Origin: Acidimicrobiales bacterium
Lineage (GTDB): Bacteria; Actinomycetota; Acidimicrobiia; Acidimicrobiales; Iamiaceae
DNA: 64,000 nucleotides
Reading direction: 5' to 3'
Assembly: GCA_025463985.1 (NCBI GenBank)
Contig: JAODBM010000128.1
Coordinates: 62,001-126,000, forward strand
Below the pieces are notes generated by a model. The model saw nothing but the letters and a program-made list of their open reading frames with translations, was not told where the DNA came from and searched no databases. Made by a program: the position numbers and the translations under genes. Every line of letters begins with the position of its first letter. Position 1 is the first letter of the stretch. This document shows, one piece after another, positions 8,166 through 17,169 of this stretch.

Positions 8166-9851
8166 ATGTATGACATCTTGATCAAGGGGGCGACCGTCGT
8201 CGACGGCCTCGGCAGCCCGCCCATCCGATCCGACGTCGGGATCAAAGACGGCCGCATCGTCTTCGTCGGGAAGGCCGAGGAGTCCGGTCGTCGAGTGGTC
8301 GACGGGACGGGCAAGCACCTCATGCCTGGCTTCATCGACATCCACACGCACTACGACGCCCAGATCGCCTGGGACCCGTACTGCACGCCGGCCAACTGGC
8401 ATGGGGTGACCACGGTCGTTGCCGGCAACTGCGGCTTCACCTTGGCGCCCACCCGGCGGTCGCACCACGACAACCTGATCTCACTGCTCTGCCGGACCGA
8501 GGGCATGCCCCGGGAGGCGCTCGAGCACGGGATCCCGTGGGAATGGGAGACCTTTCCCGAGTACATGGACTGGCTCGACCACCAGCGCCTCGGCATCAAC
8601 TTCGCCACCAACATCGGGCATTCCGCGGTGCGGTACTTCGTCCTCGGCGACGAGGCGTGCGAACGCCAGGCGACCGATCATGAGATCCGCCAGATGCGGG
8701 CGCTCGTCGACGAGGGTCTCGACGTCGGGGCGGTCGGCTTCACCACGTCGTTCGTGCTCACGCAGAACGACCTGCAGGGGCGGCCAGTTCCGAGCCGTCT
8801 GGCCTCGGTGGACGAGACGCTCGAGCTCGCTTCTGCCCTGCGCGGCCGGTCCGCCGGCGTGGTCGGCGTGAACCTCGCGTCGATCCCACAGGGGATCGAC
8901 GCGGCCGAGCGGCAGCTGCTCCGCGACCTGGCCGCGGTGTCGGGTCGCCCGGTCAACTGGAACGTGCTGATCCAGTGGGACTCCGCACCTGGCGTCGAGG
9001 ACGAGCTTCTCGCCTTCGGTCACGAAGCGGCGGCCGGGGGCGCCCAGATCTGGGCCGTCGGCAGCTGCCTTCCGTTCGAGATGCAGTTCTCGCTGCGCTC
9101 GACGAGCCTGCTCGATCCCTTCCCGACGTGGAAGCAGCTGATCGCCCTCCCCGAGCCGGAGAAGCTCGCTGCGATGCAGGACCCCGAGTGGCGCCGACGT
9201 CTGACCGAGGACATGGACGGCCGGATCACCAGCTACTTCCACTGTCGCTGGGAGGACACGTTCGTGGTGAGCGCCCAGGCCGAGAGCCAGAAGCGCTGGG
9301 AGGGATCATCGGTAGCCGAGGTCGCGCAGCAGATGGGCACCGACCCGATCGGCGCCATGCTCGACGTGGCGGTGGCCGACGGCCTCAACACGCAGTTCCT
9401 CATGGCCCGGCTGGCCAACGTCAAGCCCGGCGCCGTCGAGAAGATCATCAACGATCCCAACGTGATCGTCGGGACGTCCGACGGTGGCGCCCACCTCGAC
9501 GCAATGTCCGATCCGCACTTCACGACGAGCCTCCTCGCTCGCTGGGTCCGCGACGAGGGAGCGATGTCCCTCGCCGCCGCGGTGCGGGCGCTGACGTTCG
9601 TTCCCGCGCAGCTCTATGGCCTCTGGGACCGCGGCCGGATCCAGGTCGGCGCCGCGGCGGATCTGATCCTGCTCGACCTGGAATCGCTCGGGTGGGGTGC
9701 GCTCGAGACGCTCCATGACCTCCCCGCCAACGCTCCCAGGTACGTCCGGCGCGCTCGCGGCTATGAACTCGTCCTGGTGAACGGGCGGCCGGCGCTTGAG
9801 GAGGGCGTCGAGACCGAAGAGTTCTCCGGCCAGCTCATCCGCGGGGCCTGA
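8166..9851 (+). CDS. N-acyl-D-amino-acid deacylase / D-aminoacylase-family amidohydrolase
   Basis: This 561-aa protein is a metal-dependent amidohydrolase. It has the N-terminal small beta domain (MYDILIKGATVVDG), the metal motif HTH at residues 60-62 within MPGFIDIHTHYDAQ, GNCGF, and a late GTSDGGAH region that carries the catalytic Asp. The length and order fit the D-aminoacylase branch rather than hydantoinase/dihydropyrimidinase. RBS GAAGGA lies ahead of ATG 8166. Members hydrolyse N-acyl-D-amino acids or related amides, but many have unknown substrates. Its place between the binding protein and HyuA/HyuB suggests it releases or processes the compound handled by them. Confidence 0.85.
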   Translation: MYDILIKGATVVDGLGSPPIRSDVGIKDGRIVFVGKAEESGRRVVDGTGKHLMPGFIDIHTHYDAQIAWDPYCTPANWHGVTTVVAGNCGFTLAPTRRSHHDNLISLLCRTEGMPREALEHGIPWEWETFPEYMDWLDHQRLGINFATNIGHSAVRYFVLGDEACERQATDHEIRQMRALVDEGLDVGAVGFTTSFVLTQNDLQGRPVPSRLASVDETLELASALRGRSAGVVGVNLASIPQGIDAAERQLLRDLAAVSGRPVNWNVLIQWDSAPGVEDELLAFGHEAAAGGAQIWAVGSCLPFEMQFSLRSTSLLDPFPTWKQLIALPEPEKLAAMQDPEWRRRLTEDMDGRITSYFHCRWEDTFVVSAQAESQKRWEGSSVAEVAQQMGTDPIGAMLDVAVADGLNTQFLMARLANVKPGAVEKIINDPNVIVGTSDGGAHLDAMSDPHFTTSLLARWVRDEGAMSLAAAVRALTFVPAQLYGLWDRGRIQVGAAADLILLDLESLGWGALETLHDLPANAPRYVRRARGYELVLVNGRPALEEGVETEEFSGQLIRGA

Positions 9852-9926
9852 CCCCTCGGCGAGCTCGCGCACCACCGAATCCACGCACCTGCACGCCCGC
9901 TGCACTACAGAGATCGAAAGGACGCC

Positions 9927-12092
9927 ATGGCCATGTCCCAGTTCCGTATTGGGGTCGACATCGGCGGTACGTTCACCGACTGCGCGATCGTCGACGGCGA
10001 CGGCACCGTCACCGTCGGAAAGGCGCCGACCACCCCGACGGACCCGTCCATCGGATTCTTCAACTCGATCACCGTCGCCGCCGAGAAGCTCGGTCTCGAC
10101 CTGCGATCCGCCCTGGGCCGCACCGATCGGCTGGCCCACGGGACCACGGTCGGCACCAACGCGATCGTGGCCCGTCAGGGCGCCAAGGTCGGCCTGATCA
10201 CCACCATGGGCCACGGCGACACGCTGCGCATCATGGACAATGGCGGCCGCTCCAACGGCGTCAGCATCGAGAAGATCCTCCACTATCCGAGCTCGGATCT
10301 CCCCGAACCGTTCGTCGCCCGCGCCATGGTGCGCGAGGTCCCAGAGCGGGTGGACGCCGACGGCGACGTGGTCGTCGCGCTGTCGGACGAGGCCATCCGC
10401 GAGGCCGTCGAGCAGCTCGTGGCGCAAGGCGCCGAGGCGTTCGCGGTCTGCTACCTGTGGTCCTTCATGAACAACGCGCACGAGCTGCGCACCCGCGAGC
10501 TCATCGAAGAGCTCGCGCCCGGCACCTCCGTGAGCCTTTCCCACGAGATCGCGCCGAAGGTCGGCGAGTACCCGCGCATGGCCACCACGGTCCTCAGCGC
10601 CTACATCGCCCCCTTGATGGAGCGCTACGTCGCCACCATCGAAGAGCGCGCCGCGGCGAACGGCTACCTGGGCCCGGTCTTCTTCATGCAGGGCAATGGT
10701 GGCTTGGCCACCGGCGAGATGGTGGGCCGCATGCCCATCTCCACGGTGCAGTCCGGGCCGGTCGCCGGCGTGATCGGCTCGGCCGACATGGCCGCGGCCC
10801 TCCAGGCCGAGGGCGTGATCACCACCGACATGGGTGGCACCACGCTCGACGTCAGCGTGATCGCGAACGGTCGCCCGCTCGCCCGGGAGGACACGATCGT
10901 CGAGCAGCACACGCTGTTCCTCGACCTGATCGACGTGCGCTCGGTCGGCGCCGGCGGTGGCAGCGTGGCCTGGATCGACGAGTCCTCGGGCGTGCTGCGC
11001 GTCGGACCGCGCAGCGCGGGGGCCGTCCCCGGGCCGGTCTGCTACGGCAACGGCGGCGAGGAGGTCACGGTGACCGACGCCGACCTCGTGCTCGGCTTCA
11101 TCGACCCCGAGCGGTTCCTCGGCGGCCGCATGCGACTGCGCGATGACCTCGCGCGGGCGGCGGTGGCGAAGCTCGGCGACCGGCTCGGCATGAGCGTCGA
11201 GGAGTGCGCGGCCGGCATCAACAAGGTGATCGACTCGAAGATGGGCGATCTCATCCGCACCATGACCGTGCAACGGGGCCTCGATCCCCGGAAGTTCTCG
11301 CTCTATGCGTTCGGTGGCGGCGGCGGCCTGCACGGTGCCATGTACGCCAAAGACTTGGGCCTGCAGGAGGTGGTCGTGCCGTCGGCCGAGACCGCGGCGG
11401 TGTGGTCGGCGCTCGGTGTGGCGGTCGGCGACTTCAGCCAGACCTTCCACCGTCCCGTCTACATGACCGAGCCGTTCGACGTCGCGTCGCTGCAGCGCAC
11501 GATCGAGGTGCTCGAGGCCCAGGCCGAGCGCTACAAGGCCGAGATCGAGGCCCACGTGGAGTCGGTCACGTTCACGCGGTCGGCGAGCTGCAAGTACGGG
11601 ATGCAAGTCTACGAGGTGGGGGCGCAGCTCGGCGACGGCACCCTCGACGACGAGGCCGTCCGGGCGATGATCGCGAGCTTCGAGGCCAACTACGCCCGCC
11701 AGTTCGGCGCCGACGCCGGCTACCGGGAGGCCGGGGTCGTGCTCACCGGGCTGTCGGTCACGGTCGAAGGCAAGGTGGCGACGGTGCCGCGCTCGAGCGA
11801 CGGCGCCGAATCGTCGGCGCCCGCGGGCGACGCGGAGCGGCCCTCGCGGCCCGTCTATTGGATGGAGTTCGGCTCGTTCGCCGAGACGCCGGTCTGGAAC
11901 GGCGAGCTGCTGACGCCCGGCAACGAGCTGACGGGCCCGAGCATCGTCGAGTACCCCGACACCACCGTCCTGGTCCGCCCGAACTGGCACCTGCGCGTCG
12001 ATGCCTTCGGGAACCTGCGGTTGAAGGGCCATGCGCACGACCCGCAGCCGATCGACGCCGACGCTCGCACCGCATCCGCACTCGCACTCTGA
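9927..12092 (+). CDS. hydantoinase A / oxoprolinase-family ATP-dependent subunit (acetone-carboxylase-beta-like)
   Basis: The 721-aa product has the ASKHA-type phosphate loops of HyuA: RIGVDIGGTFTD at residues 6-17 and TTDMGGTTLDVSVI in the middle, plus the late glycine motif AFGGGGGLHGAMYA. The size is close to the ~78-kDa beta subunit of acetone carboxylase and to stand-alone HyuA proteins. These subunits phosphorylate the substrate or bicarbonate using ATP. It has a good RBS (GAAAGGA) before ATG 9927. The HyuB partner starts 43 bp after the stop. On sequence alone N-methylhydantoinase or ATP-dependent lactamase is also possible. The gamma-like domain on the partner tilts the call toward carboxylation. 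Confidence 0.88.
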   Translation: MAMSQFRIGVDIGGTFTDCAIVDGDGTVTVGKAPTTPTDPSIGFFNSITVAAEKLGLDLRSALGRTDRLAHGTTVGTNAIVARQGAKVGLITTMGHGDTLRIMDNGGRSNGVSIEKILHYPSSDLPEPFVARAMVREVPERVDADGDVVVALSDEAIREAVEQLVAQGAEAFAVCYLWSFMNNAHELRTRELIEELAPGTSVSLSHEIAPKVGEYPRMATTVLSAYIAPLMERYVATIEERAAANGYLGPVFFMQGNGGLATGEMVGRMPISTVQSGPVAGVIGSADMAAALQAEGVITTDMGGTTLDVSVIANGRPLAREDTIVEQHTLFLDLIDVRSVGAGGGSVAWIDESSGVLRVGPRSAGAVPGPVCYGNGGEEVTVTDADLVLGFIDPERFLGGRMRLRDDLARAAVAKLGDRLGMSVEECAAGINKVIDSKMGDLIRTMTVQRGLDPRKFSLYAFGGGGGLHGAMYAKDLGLQEVVVPSAETAAVWSALGVAVGDFSQTFHRPVYMTEPFDVASLQRTIEVLEAQAERYKAEIEAHVESVTFTRSASCKYGMQVYEVGAQLGDGTLDDEAVRAMIASFEANYARQFGADAGYREAGVVLTGLSVTVEGKVATVPRSSDGAESSAPAGDAERPSRPVYWMEFGSFAETPVWNGELLTPGNELTGPSIVEYPDTTVLVRPNWHLRVDAFGNLRLKGHAHDPQPIDADARTASALAL

Positions 12093-12135
12093 GATGACGA
12101 CCTCGTCGACCATCTCGGCCCCCTAAGGAGGAGCC

Positions 12136-14484
12136 ATGGGTTTCAAGGAACGCTGGGAAAGCCTGCGGGACGGTTACCTGCCGCCGGAGAAGCTGGACGT
12201 GTCGGGCGTCGACCTCCATACCGACTATGAGGCCGACGTGGAGCCGATCACCTACGAGGTGCTCCGCTCCCGGCTCTGGTCGATCAACTGGGACCACCAG
12301 GACACGATCCGCCGGGTGTCGGGATCGGGCGTCACCGTGTACGCCGACGACTTCAACACCACCATCGCGACCGAGGACGGCGACGGCGTCGTCTTCGGCC
12401 CGAGCATCCAGTTCTTCGCCGGCTGTGCCGACCTGGCCATCAAGTGGACGATCGAGCACCGGGGCCCGAACGTCGGGATCCGTCCGGGCGACGTGTTCAT
12501 CCACGACGACCCGTGGGTGGGCACGAACCACCAGATGGACACGGCCGTGTACGCGCCGGTCTTCGTCGACGGTCGCCTCTACTGCTGGGTCTACAACTGC
12601 GTGCACCAGCAAGAGCTCGGTGGCGTCGAGCCCGGTGGCTTCGTCCAGCAGGCCGTCGATGCCTATTGGGAGGCCACGGCCTTCCCGCCCCTCAAGCTCA
12701 TCGACCGGGGTGAGTGGCGCGAGGACCTCGTAGACGCGTGGATCCGTCGGTCGCGCAACCCCGAGCTCTGCCTCCTCGAGCTGAAGTCGCAGGTGGCCGG
12801 CATCGAGTTCGCCAAGGCGCAGGTCGAGGCGGCCATCGCGGAGTACGGCGCCGGGGTGCTGAAGGGCGTCATGCGCGGCATGATCCACCGCACCGAGGCC
12901 GCGTTCCGGCGCCGCCTCGACCTCGTCCCGAACGGCACGTGGACCGACATCCGCTACATCGCCGGCGCCCTGCCGGGCGACCGGAAGGTCTACAAGATGG
13001 CGCTCGCGGTGACGAAGAACGACGAGGGCCTCGTCTTCGACAACGCCGGGACCGACGACGCCACGGGCTCGTTCAACATGGCGCCCGGCGTCTGGCGCGC
13101 GGCGATCCTGAACGCGGCGATGCCCCTCCTCGCGTACGACCAGTACCTCTGCGGCGCCGGCGTGCTGCGCTGCATCCAGTTCCGCCCCGCGCTCGGCACC
13201 ATCACCTCGGCGCGGCATCCGGCCGCGGTGAGCACGTCGCTCGGCACGACGAGCGCGGTGACCCAGGCGCAGTACGTGCTCAACAAGATGATGAGCGCCG
13301 CCCCCGACCTGCGGCCCGACATGCTCGGAGCGTCCGCGCTGCACACCCAGGTGTACACGCAGATGTTCGGCAAGGACAGCAAGGGCAACCCCTACGCCAA
13401 CTTCCCGTTCGACGGGGTGGGCGGCGGGTCCGGCGCCTTCTCCTTCCGGGACGGGATCAACCACGGCGGTGGCATCATCTCGACCCGCCTGCGGATCGGC
13501 GGCGTCGAGGAGTGGGAGCGCAACATCCCGTTCCTGTACCTCTACCGCAAGGAGGTCGCGGGCGGCGGCGGCCACGGCCAGTGGCGCGGCGGCACCGGCC
13601 TGGCCAGTGGCTGGACCGGCCACAAGACCGACGAGTCGTTCATCTCGTCCGGTGGCCTGTTCCAGTCGGTCACGCACGGCCACGGCCTCTCCGGCGGCTA
13701 CCCGGGCAGCGGGGGATCGTTCTGGGCCGCGCTCGACACCGACCTCGCGGCCGGCTTCGAGGAAGGACGCTTGCCGGGCAGCCCCGCGGCGGTGCGCGAG
13801 ATGGCGCCCCACGGCGGTCTGGCCGCGGCCAAGAAGTACGACCACCGGCTCGTCGAGGGTGACATCTTCGAGGTCACGCCCTGCCTGGGCGCCGGGCACG
13901 GCGATCCGCTGAAGCGGCTGCCGAGCTTGGTCGTCGACGACGTCGCCGACGGCCAGCTCCCGCTGGAGGACGCCCTGCGGGTCTACGGCGTCGTCCTCGA
14001 CGGCCACGGCGGCTTCGACGCCGAGGCGACCGACGAGGCCCGCGATCGCGTGCGGGCGCAGCGCCGAGCGGACGACGCCCGGCCGAACCCGCCGGCCGCG
14101 TCCGAGCGGCGGCTCGACCACGTCAGCGGCTGGGCCCTGGAGACGGTGTGCGTCGGCCGGGTGGACGGCGAGCCCTGGCTGGGGTGCGCCGACTGCCAGA
14201 CGGCGCTCGCGCCCGCGTACTCCGGCAACTACCGCGACGCGTGCTGCTGGTCGCAGCAGCTCCTCGAGGACATCGACCCCAGGGTGTTCATGCCGTCGCT
14301 CTCGCAGACCGACACGACCCTCGTGCTCCGGCAGTACGTGTGCCCCGGCTGCGGGGGGATCCTCGACAGCGACGTCTGCCAGGCCGACGATCCCGCCTAC
14401 CAGGACGTGCAGCTCGAGCCGGAACGGCTGGCCGACGTGCTCGACGGGCCCGCGGCCGCCGACGCGCCGTCGACGCTGGACTGA
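12136..14484 (+). CDS. HyuB-family subunit fused to an acetone-carboxylase-gamma-like zinc domain
   Basis: The 782-aa protein has a HyuB core of about 640 residues and a linker. The last ~120 residues carry CADC (684-687) and CPGC (736-739, in RQYVCPGCGGILD). That spacing and context resemble the separate gamma subunit of acetone carboxylase. The core keeps His132, Asp135 and His157. Their 3- and 22-residue spacing equals that of the manganese ligands I recall for the acetone carboxylase alpha subunit (His150, Asp153, His175). A strong RBS (AAGGAGGA) precedes ATG 12136. With HyuA it should form an ATP-dependent carboxylase or, less likely, a lactamase/hydantoinase. Confidence 0.87.
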   Translation: MGFKERWESLRDGYLPPEKLDVSGVDLHTDYEADVEPITYEVLRSRLWSINWDHQDTIRRVSGSGVTVYADDFNTTIATEDGDGVVFGPSIQFFAGCADLAIKWTIEHRGPNVGIRPGDVFIHDDPWVGTNHQMDTAVYAPVFVDGRLYCWVYNCVHQQELGGVEPGGFVQQAVDAYWEATAFPPLKLIDRGEWREDLVDAWIRRSRNPELCLLELKSQVAGIEFAKAQVEAAIAEYGAGVLKGVMRGMIHRTEAAFRRRLDLVPNGTWTDIRYIAGALPGDRKVYKMALAVTKNDEGLVFDNAGTDDATGSFNMAPGVWRAAILNAAMPLLAYDQYLCGAGVLRCIQFRPALGTITSARHPAAVSTSLGTTSAVTQAQYVLNKMMSAAPDLRPDMLGASALHTQVYTQMFGKDSKGNPYANFPFDGVGGGSGAFSFRDGINHGGGIISTRLRIGGVEEWERNIPFLYLYRKEVAGGGGHGQWRGGTGLASGWTGHKTDESFISSGGLFQSVTHGHGLSGGYPGSGGSFWAALDTDLAAGFEEGRLPGSPAAVREMAPHGGLAAAKKYDHRLVEGDIFEVTPCLGAGHGDPLKRLPSLVVDDVADGQLPLEDALRVYGVVLDGHGGFDAEATDEARDRVRAQRRADDARPNPPAASERRLDHVSGWALETVCVGRVDGEPWLGCADCQTALAPAYSGNYRDACCWSQQLLEDIDPRVFMPSLSQTDTTLVLRQYVCPGCGGILDSDVCQADDPAYQDVQLEPERLADVLDGPAAADAPSTLD

Positions 14485-14487
14485 CCG

Positions 14488-15348
14488 TTGAGCACCTTCC
14501 TGCAGCAGACCGTCAACGCGCTGGTGCTGGCGAGCGTCTACGCCCTGATCGGGCTGGGCTTGAACCTTTCCTTCGGGTTGACCGGCCTCGTGAACTTCGC
14601 CCACGGCCAGTTCCTGATCCTCGGCGGCTTCATCGCCTACGAGATCTTCCGTGCCACCGACTCGTTCGTCGCGGCCCTGCTCGGCGCGACGATCGCGATC
14701 GCGGTCCTCGGGGTCATCACCGAGCGCACGCTGTTCCGACGCACCTACGGGCGCCCGGAGGCCGGCTTCGTCGCGTCGCTCGGGTTGCTGTTCGTCATGG
14801 GCGCGGCGTTCGTGGAGATCTGGGGGCGTGACCCGCACAGCATCCGCCCACCCGTGTCCGGGTCGGTCACGGTGCTGGGAGCGATCATCAGCCTCGATCG
14901 CCTCACGGTGGTGATCCTCGGCGGACTGATGCTGGCCCTGGTGTTCGCCGGCTTGCGCTGGCTGCCGATCGGCCGCCGCACCCGGGCGGCCAGCGAGGAC
15001 CACACGGCGGCGCTGCTCTGCGGTTTCGATCCCCTGCAGTGCGGGGTGGTCGCCTTCACCGTCGGAGCCGCGTGCGCCGGGTTCGGCGGGGCGCTGCTCG
15101 CCACCGCCTTCCCGTTCACGGCCTACGCGGGCTACGGCTACGTGGTCAAGGGCTTCGTGGTCGCCCTCATCGCCGGGCTCGGAAGCATTCCGGGCGTGGC
15201 CATCGGCGGACTGCTGCTCGCGCTCGCCGAGGTGTACGGCGGGGCCTACCTGTCGAGCCCATGGTCGGCCGGGTTCGGGTACGCGGTCATGCTCGTCATC
15301 CTGCTCGTCCGGCCCCGCGGCCTGTTCGGGTCCGTGCGAGCGGCATAG
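14488..15348 (+). CDS. branched-chain-type ABC transporter permease LivH-like
   Basis: The 286-aa polytopic membrane protein has about eight hydrophobic segments. The signature GLGLNLSFGLTGLVNFAHGQFLILGGF near residues 22-48 is the usual LivH start. The late EAA-like stretch around IAGLGSIPGVAIGGLLLALAE contacts the ATPase. The start is TTG 14488, 3 bp after the HyuB stop, which implies translational coupling. It forms the membrane channel with the next gene. Confidence 0.9.
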   Translation: MSTFLQQTVNALVLASVYALIGLGLNLSFGLTGLVNFAHGQFLILGGFIAYEIFRATDSFVAALLGATIAIAVLGVITERTLFRRTYGRPEAGFVASLGLLFVMGAAFVEIWGRDPHSIRPPVSGSVTVLGAIISLDRLTVVILGGLMLALVFAGLRWLPIGRRTRAASEDHTAALLCGFDPLQCGVVAFTVGAACAGFGGALLATAFPFTAYAGYGYVVKGFVVALIAGLGSIPGVAIGGLLLALAEVYGGAYLSSPWSAGFGYAVMLVILLVRPRGLFGSVRAA

Positions 15349-15350
15349 CC

Positions 15351-16442
15351 ATGGCCGCAGCACGGACGAACGCGGAGGACCGGCACCCGCTGCGCAACGG
15401 CTTCGCCCGGCGCGCCGCGAGCGGCGGCCTGATCGCGATCGCGATCGCCGTCGCCCTCGGCGGTGGGTCGGAGAGCCTCATGTCGTTCGCGACCCTCGCG
15501 CTGATCTATGCGGTCGCGGCGGCTGCCGTCGATCTCATGAAGAAGGACGTCGGCCTCATCAGTCTCGGTCATGCCGCGATCTGGGGAGCGGGGGCCTACG
15601 CGGCCGCGCTGTGCGTGACGTCGGCCGGCTGGAGCCCGTGGCTGGCGCTGCTCGCCGCGGTCGCCGCGGGCGCGGTCGCCGCGGCGCTCATGGTCGTCCC
15701 CGTCATCCGCTCGGTGGGGTTCCACTTCTCGATCCTGACCCTCGCCCTGAACGAGCTCGCAGTGCTGGCCGTGGTCAACGGCGGCGACGTCACGAAGGGC
15801 TCGTACGGGATCGTGGTCCCCGGCTTGACCCGGCTCGGCCCGATCAACTTCGAGTCCAACATGGTCGTCGCCGGGCGGGTGCTGACGCCCACGGGCACCT
15901 ACCTGATCTTCGTCGCGGTGGTCACGGCGATCGCGCTGCTCGCCGTGGCCGCCATCCGGCGCACGGCCTGGGCGCAGACGCTGCACGCCGTGCGCGACGA
16001 CGCCCTGCTGGCCCGGTCGCTCGGGACGAGGCCCGAGCAGCACATCGTCCTGATCGCGATGGCGAGCGGCGCCTTGGCCGGCCTCAGCGGCTTCCTGTAC
16101 CTGAACGAGGCCACCGCCATCCAGCCGTCGCTCTTCAGCGGCCAGGCCTCGGTGCTGTTCGTGCTCATCGCCTTGCTGGGCGGGAGCGGCTACCTGCTCG
16201 GCCCCGTGCTGGGTGCGTTCGCCGCCGTGTTCCTCCCGGGCCTGTTCCAGCTCTCACCCGAGGTGCAGCAGATGGCGTACGGCGGGGCGCTCGTTCTGGT
16301 GGCGATCGCGTTCTCCGGCGGCTTGGCGAGCGGAGCCGACCGGGTGTGGCTCCAGCTCCGAGGCCGGTCCGGCGTGTCCGTCCCGGCGCTCGCCTGGCCG
16401 TGGCGGGAGCGCCCGGCTGCAGGAGGCCCCGATGGCCGGTAG
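15351..16442 (+). CDS. branched-chain-type ABC transporter permease LivM-like
   Basis: The 363-aa product has many membrane segments and the LivM signature DVGLISLGHAAIWGAGAYAAAL near residues 65-86, then GSGYLLGPVLGAFAAVFLPGL. ATG 15351 lies 2 bp after the LivH stop. An upstream in-frame extension to 15039 exists but would overlap LivH antigen-like, Arg-rich sequence and is rejected. Its C-terminal 11 bp overlap the ATPase start. It pairs with LivH as the transmembrane channel. Confidence 0.9.
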   Translation: MAAARTNAEDRHPLRNGFARRAASGGLIAIAIAVALGGGSESLMSFATLALIYAVAAAAVDLMKKDVGLISLGHAAIWGAGAYAAALCVTSAGWSPWLALLAAVAAGAVAAALMVVPVIRSVGFHFSILTLALNELAVLAVVNGGDVTKGSYGIVVPGLTRLGPINFESNMVVAGRVLTPTGTYLIFVAVVTAIALLAVAAIRRTAWAQTLHAVRDDALLARSLGTRPEQHIVLIAMASGALAGLSGFLYLNEATAIQPSLFSGQASVLFVLIALLGGSGYLLGPVLGAFAAVFLPGLFQLSPEVQQMAYGGALVLVAIAFSGGLASGADRVWLQLRGRSGVSVPALAWPWRERPAAGGPDGR

Positions 16443-17169
16443 CGGCGGCGTCGAGCTGGCCGGCATCAGCGTCGCCTTCCAGGGCGTGCGCGCGCTGTCC
16501 GACGTGGACCTGCACGTCGCCGCCGAAGGCGTGACCGGCCTGATCGGCCCGAACGGGTCGGGGAAGACGACGGTCTTCAACGTCGTGTCCGGCATGGTCC
16601 GCCCTGGCTCGGGCGTCTTGCGCTGGGAGGGCCAGCGCATCAACCGCTGGAGCATGCCGCGGCGCGTGCGGTCCGGACTCGTCCGGACGTTCCAAGAGCC
16701 GTCGGTGTTCGCGTCCATGACGGTTCGGGAGGCCTTTGCCTTCGTCGAACGGACCACAGCCCGCCATCACGGCGCCGGCAGCGCCCGCCCGGGCCTGCGC
16801 GACGAGCTGGTCGAGGTGACCCGCCTCGGGTCGTGCTGGGACAGCCCCGCAGCGCAGCTCGCGCACGGACAGAAGCGACTGCTCGGGGTCTCGCTGGCGA
16901 TGCTGGCCGCGCCTCGGCTGCTGATGCTCGACGAGCCGGCGGCGGGCATGAGCCCCGCCGAGCTCGACCTGCTCGGCGAGGCGATCCACAAGGTCCGCGA
17001 CCTCGGCGTGGGCATCTGGATCGTCGAGCACCACATGGAGTTCCTGTTCGGCATCGCCGACTACGTCGACGTCCTCAACGCCGGGACGGTCATCGCCTCG
17101 GGCACGGCGGACGAGGTGCGGCAGAGCGCCGAGGTGATCTCGGTCTACCTGGGAGGCGAGCATGTTTGA
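16432..17169 (+). CDS. branched-chain-type ABC transporter ATP-binding protein LivG-like
   Basis: The 245-aa ATPase has Walker A GPNGSGKTT (about residues 38-46), Walker B LLMLDEPAAG and a switch His in VEHHMEF. The ABC signature is degenerate (LAHGQKRLL instead of LSGGQ), which is seen in several LivG proteins. AGGAGG at 16421-16426 is a strong RBS for ATG 16432. The gene overlaps LivM by 11 bp and LivF by 8 bp. Confidence 0.9.
   Translation: MAGSGGVELAGISVAFQGVRALSDVDLHVAAEGVTGLIGPNGSGKTTVFNVVSGMVRPGSGVLRWEGQRINRWSMPRRVRSGLVRTFQEPSVFASMTVREAFAFVERTTARHHGAGSARPGLRDELVEVTRLGSCWDSPAAQLAHGQKRLLGVSLAMLAAPRLLMLDEPAAGMSPAELDLLGEAIHKVRDLGVGIWIVEHHMEFLFGIADYVDVLNAGTVIASGTADEVRQSAEVISVYLGGEHV

Noticed and set aside
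11758-15363. 1201-aa ORF on the minus strand over HyuA/HyuB/LivH
   Set aside because: Antisense to three genes with clear domains, with biased composition and no recognisable fold.
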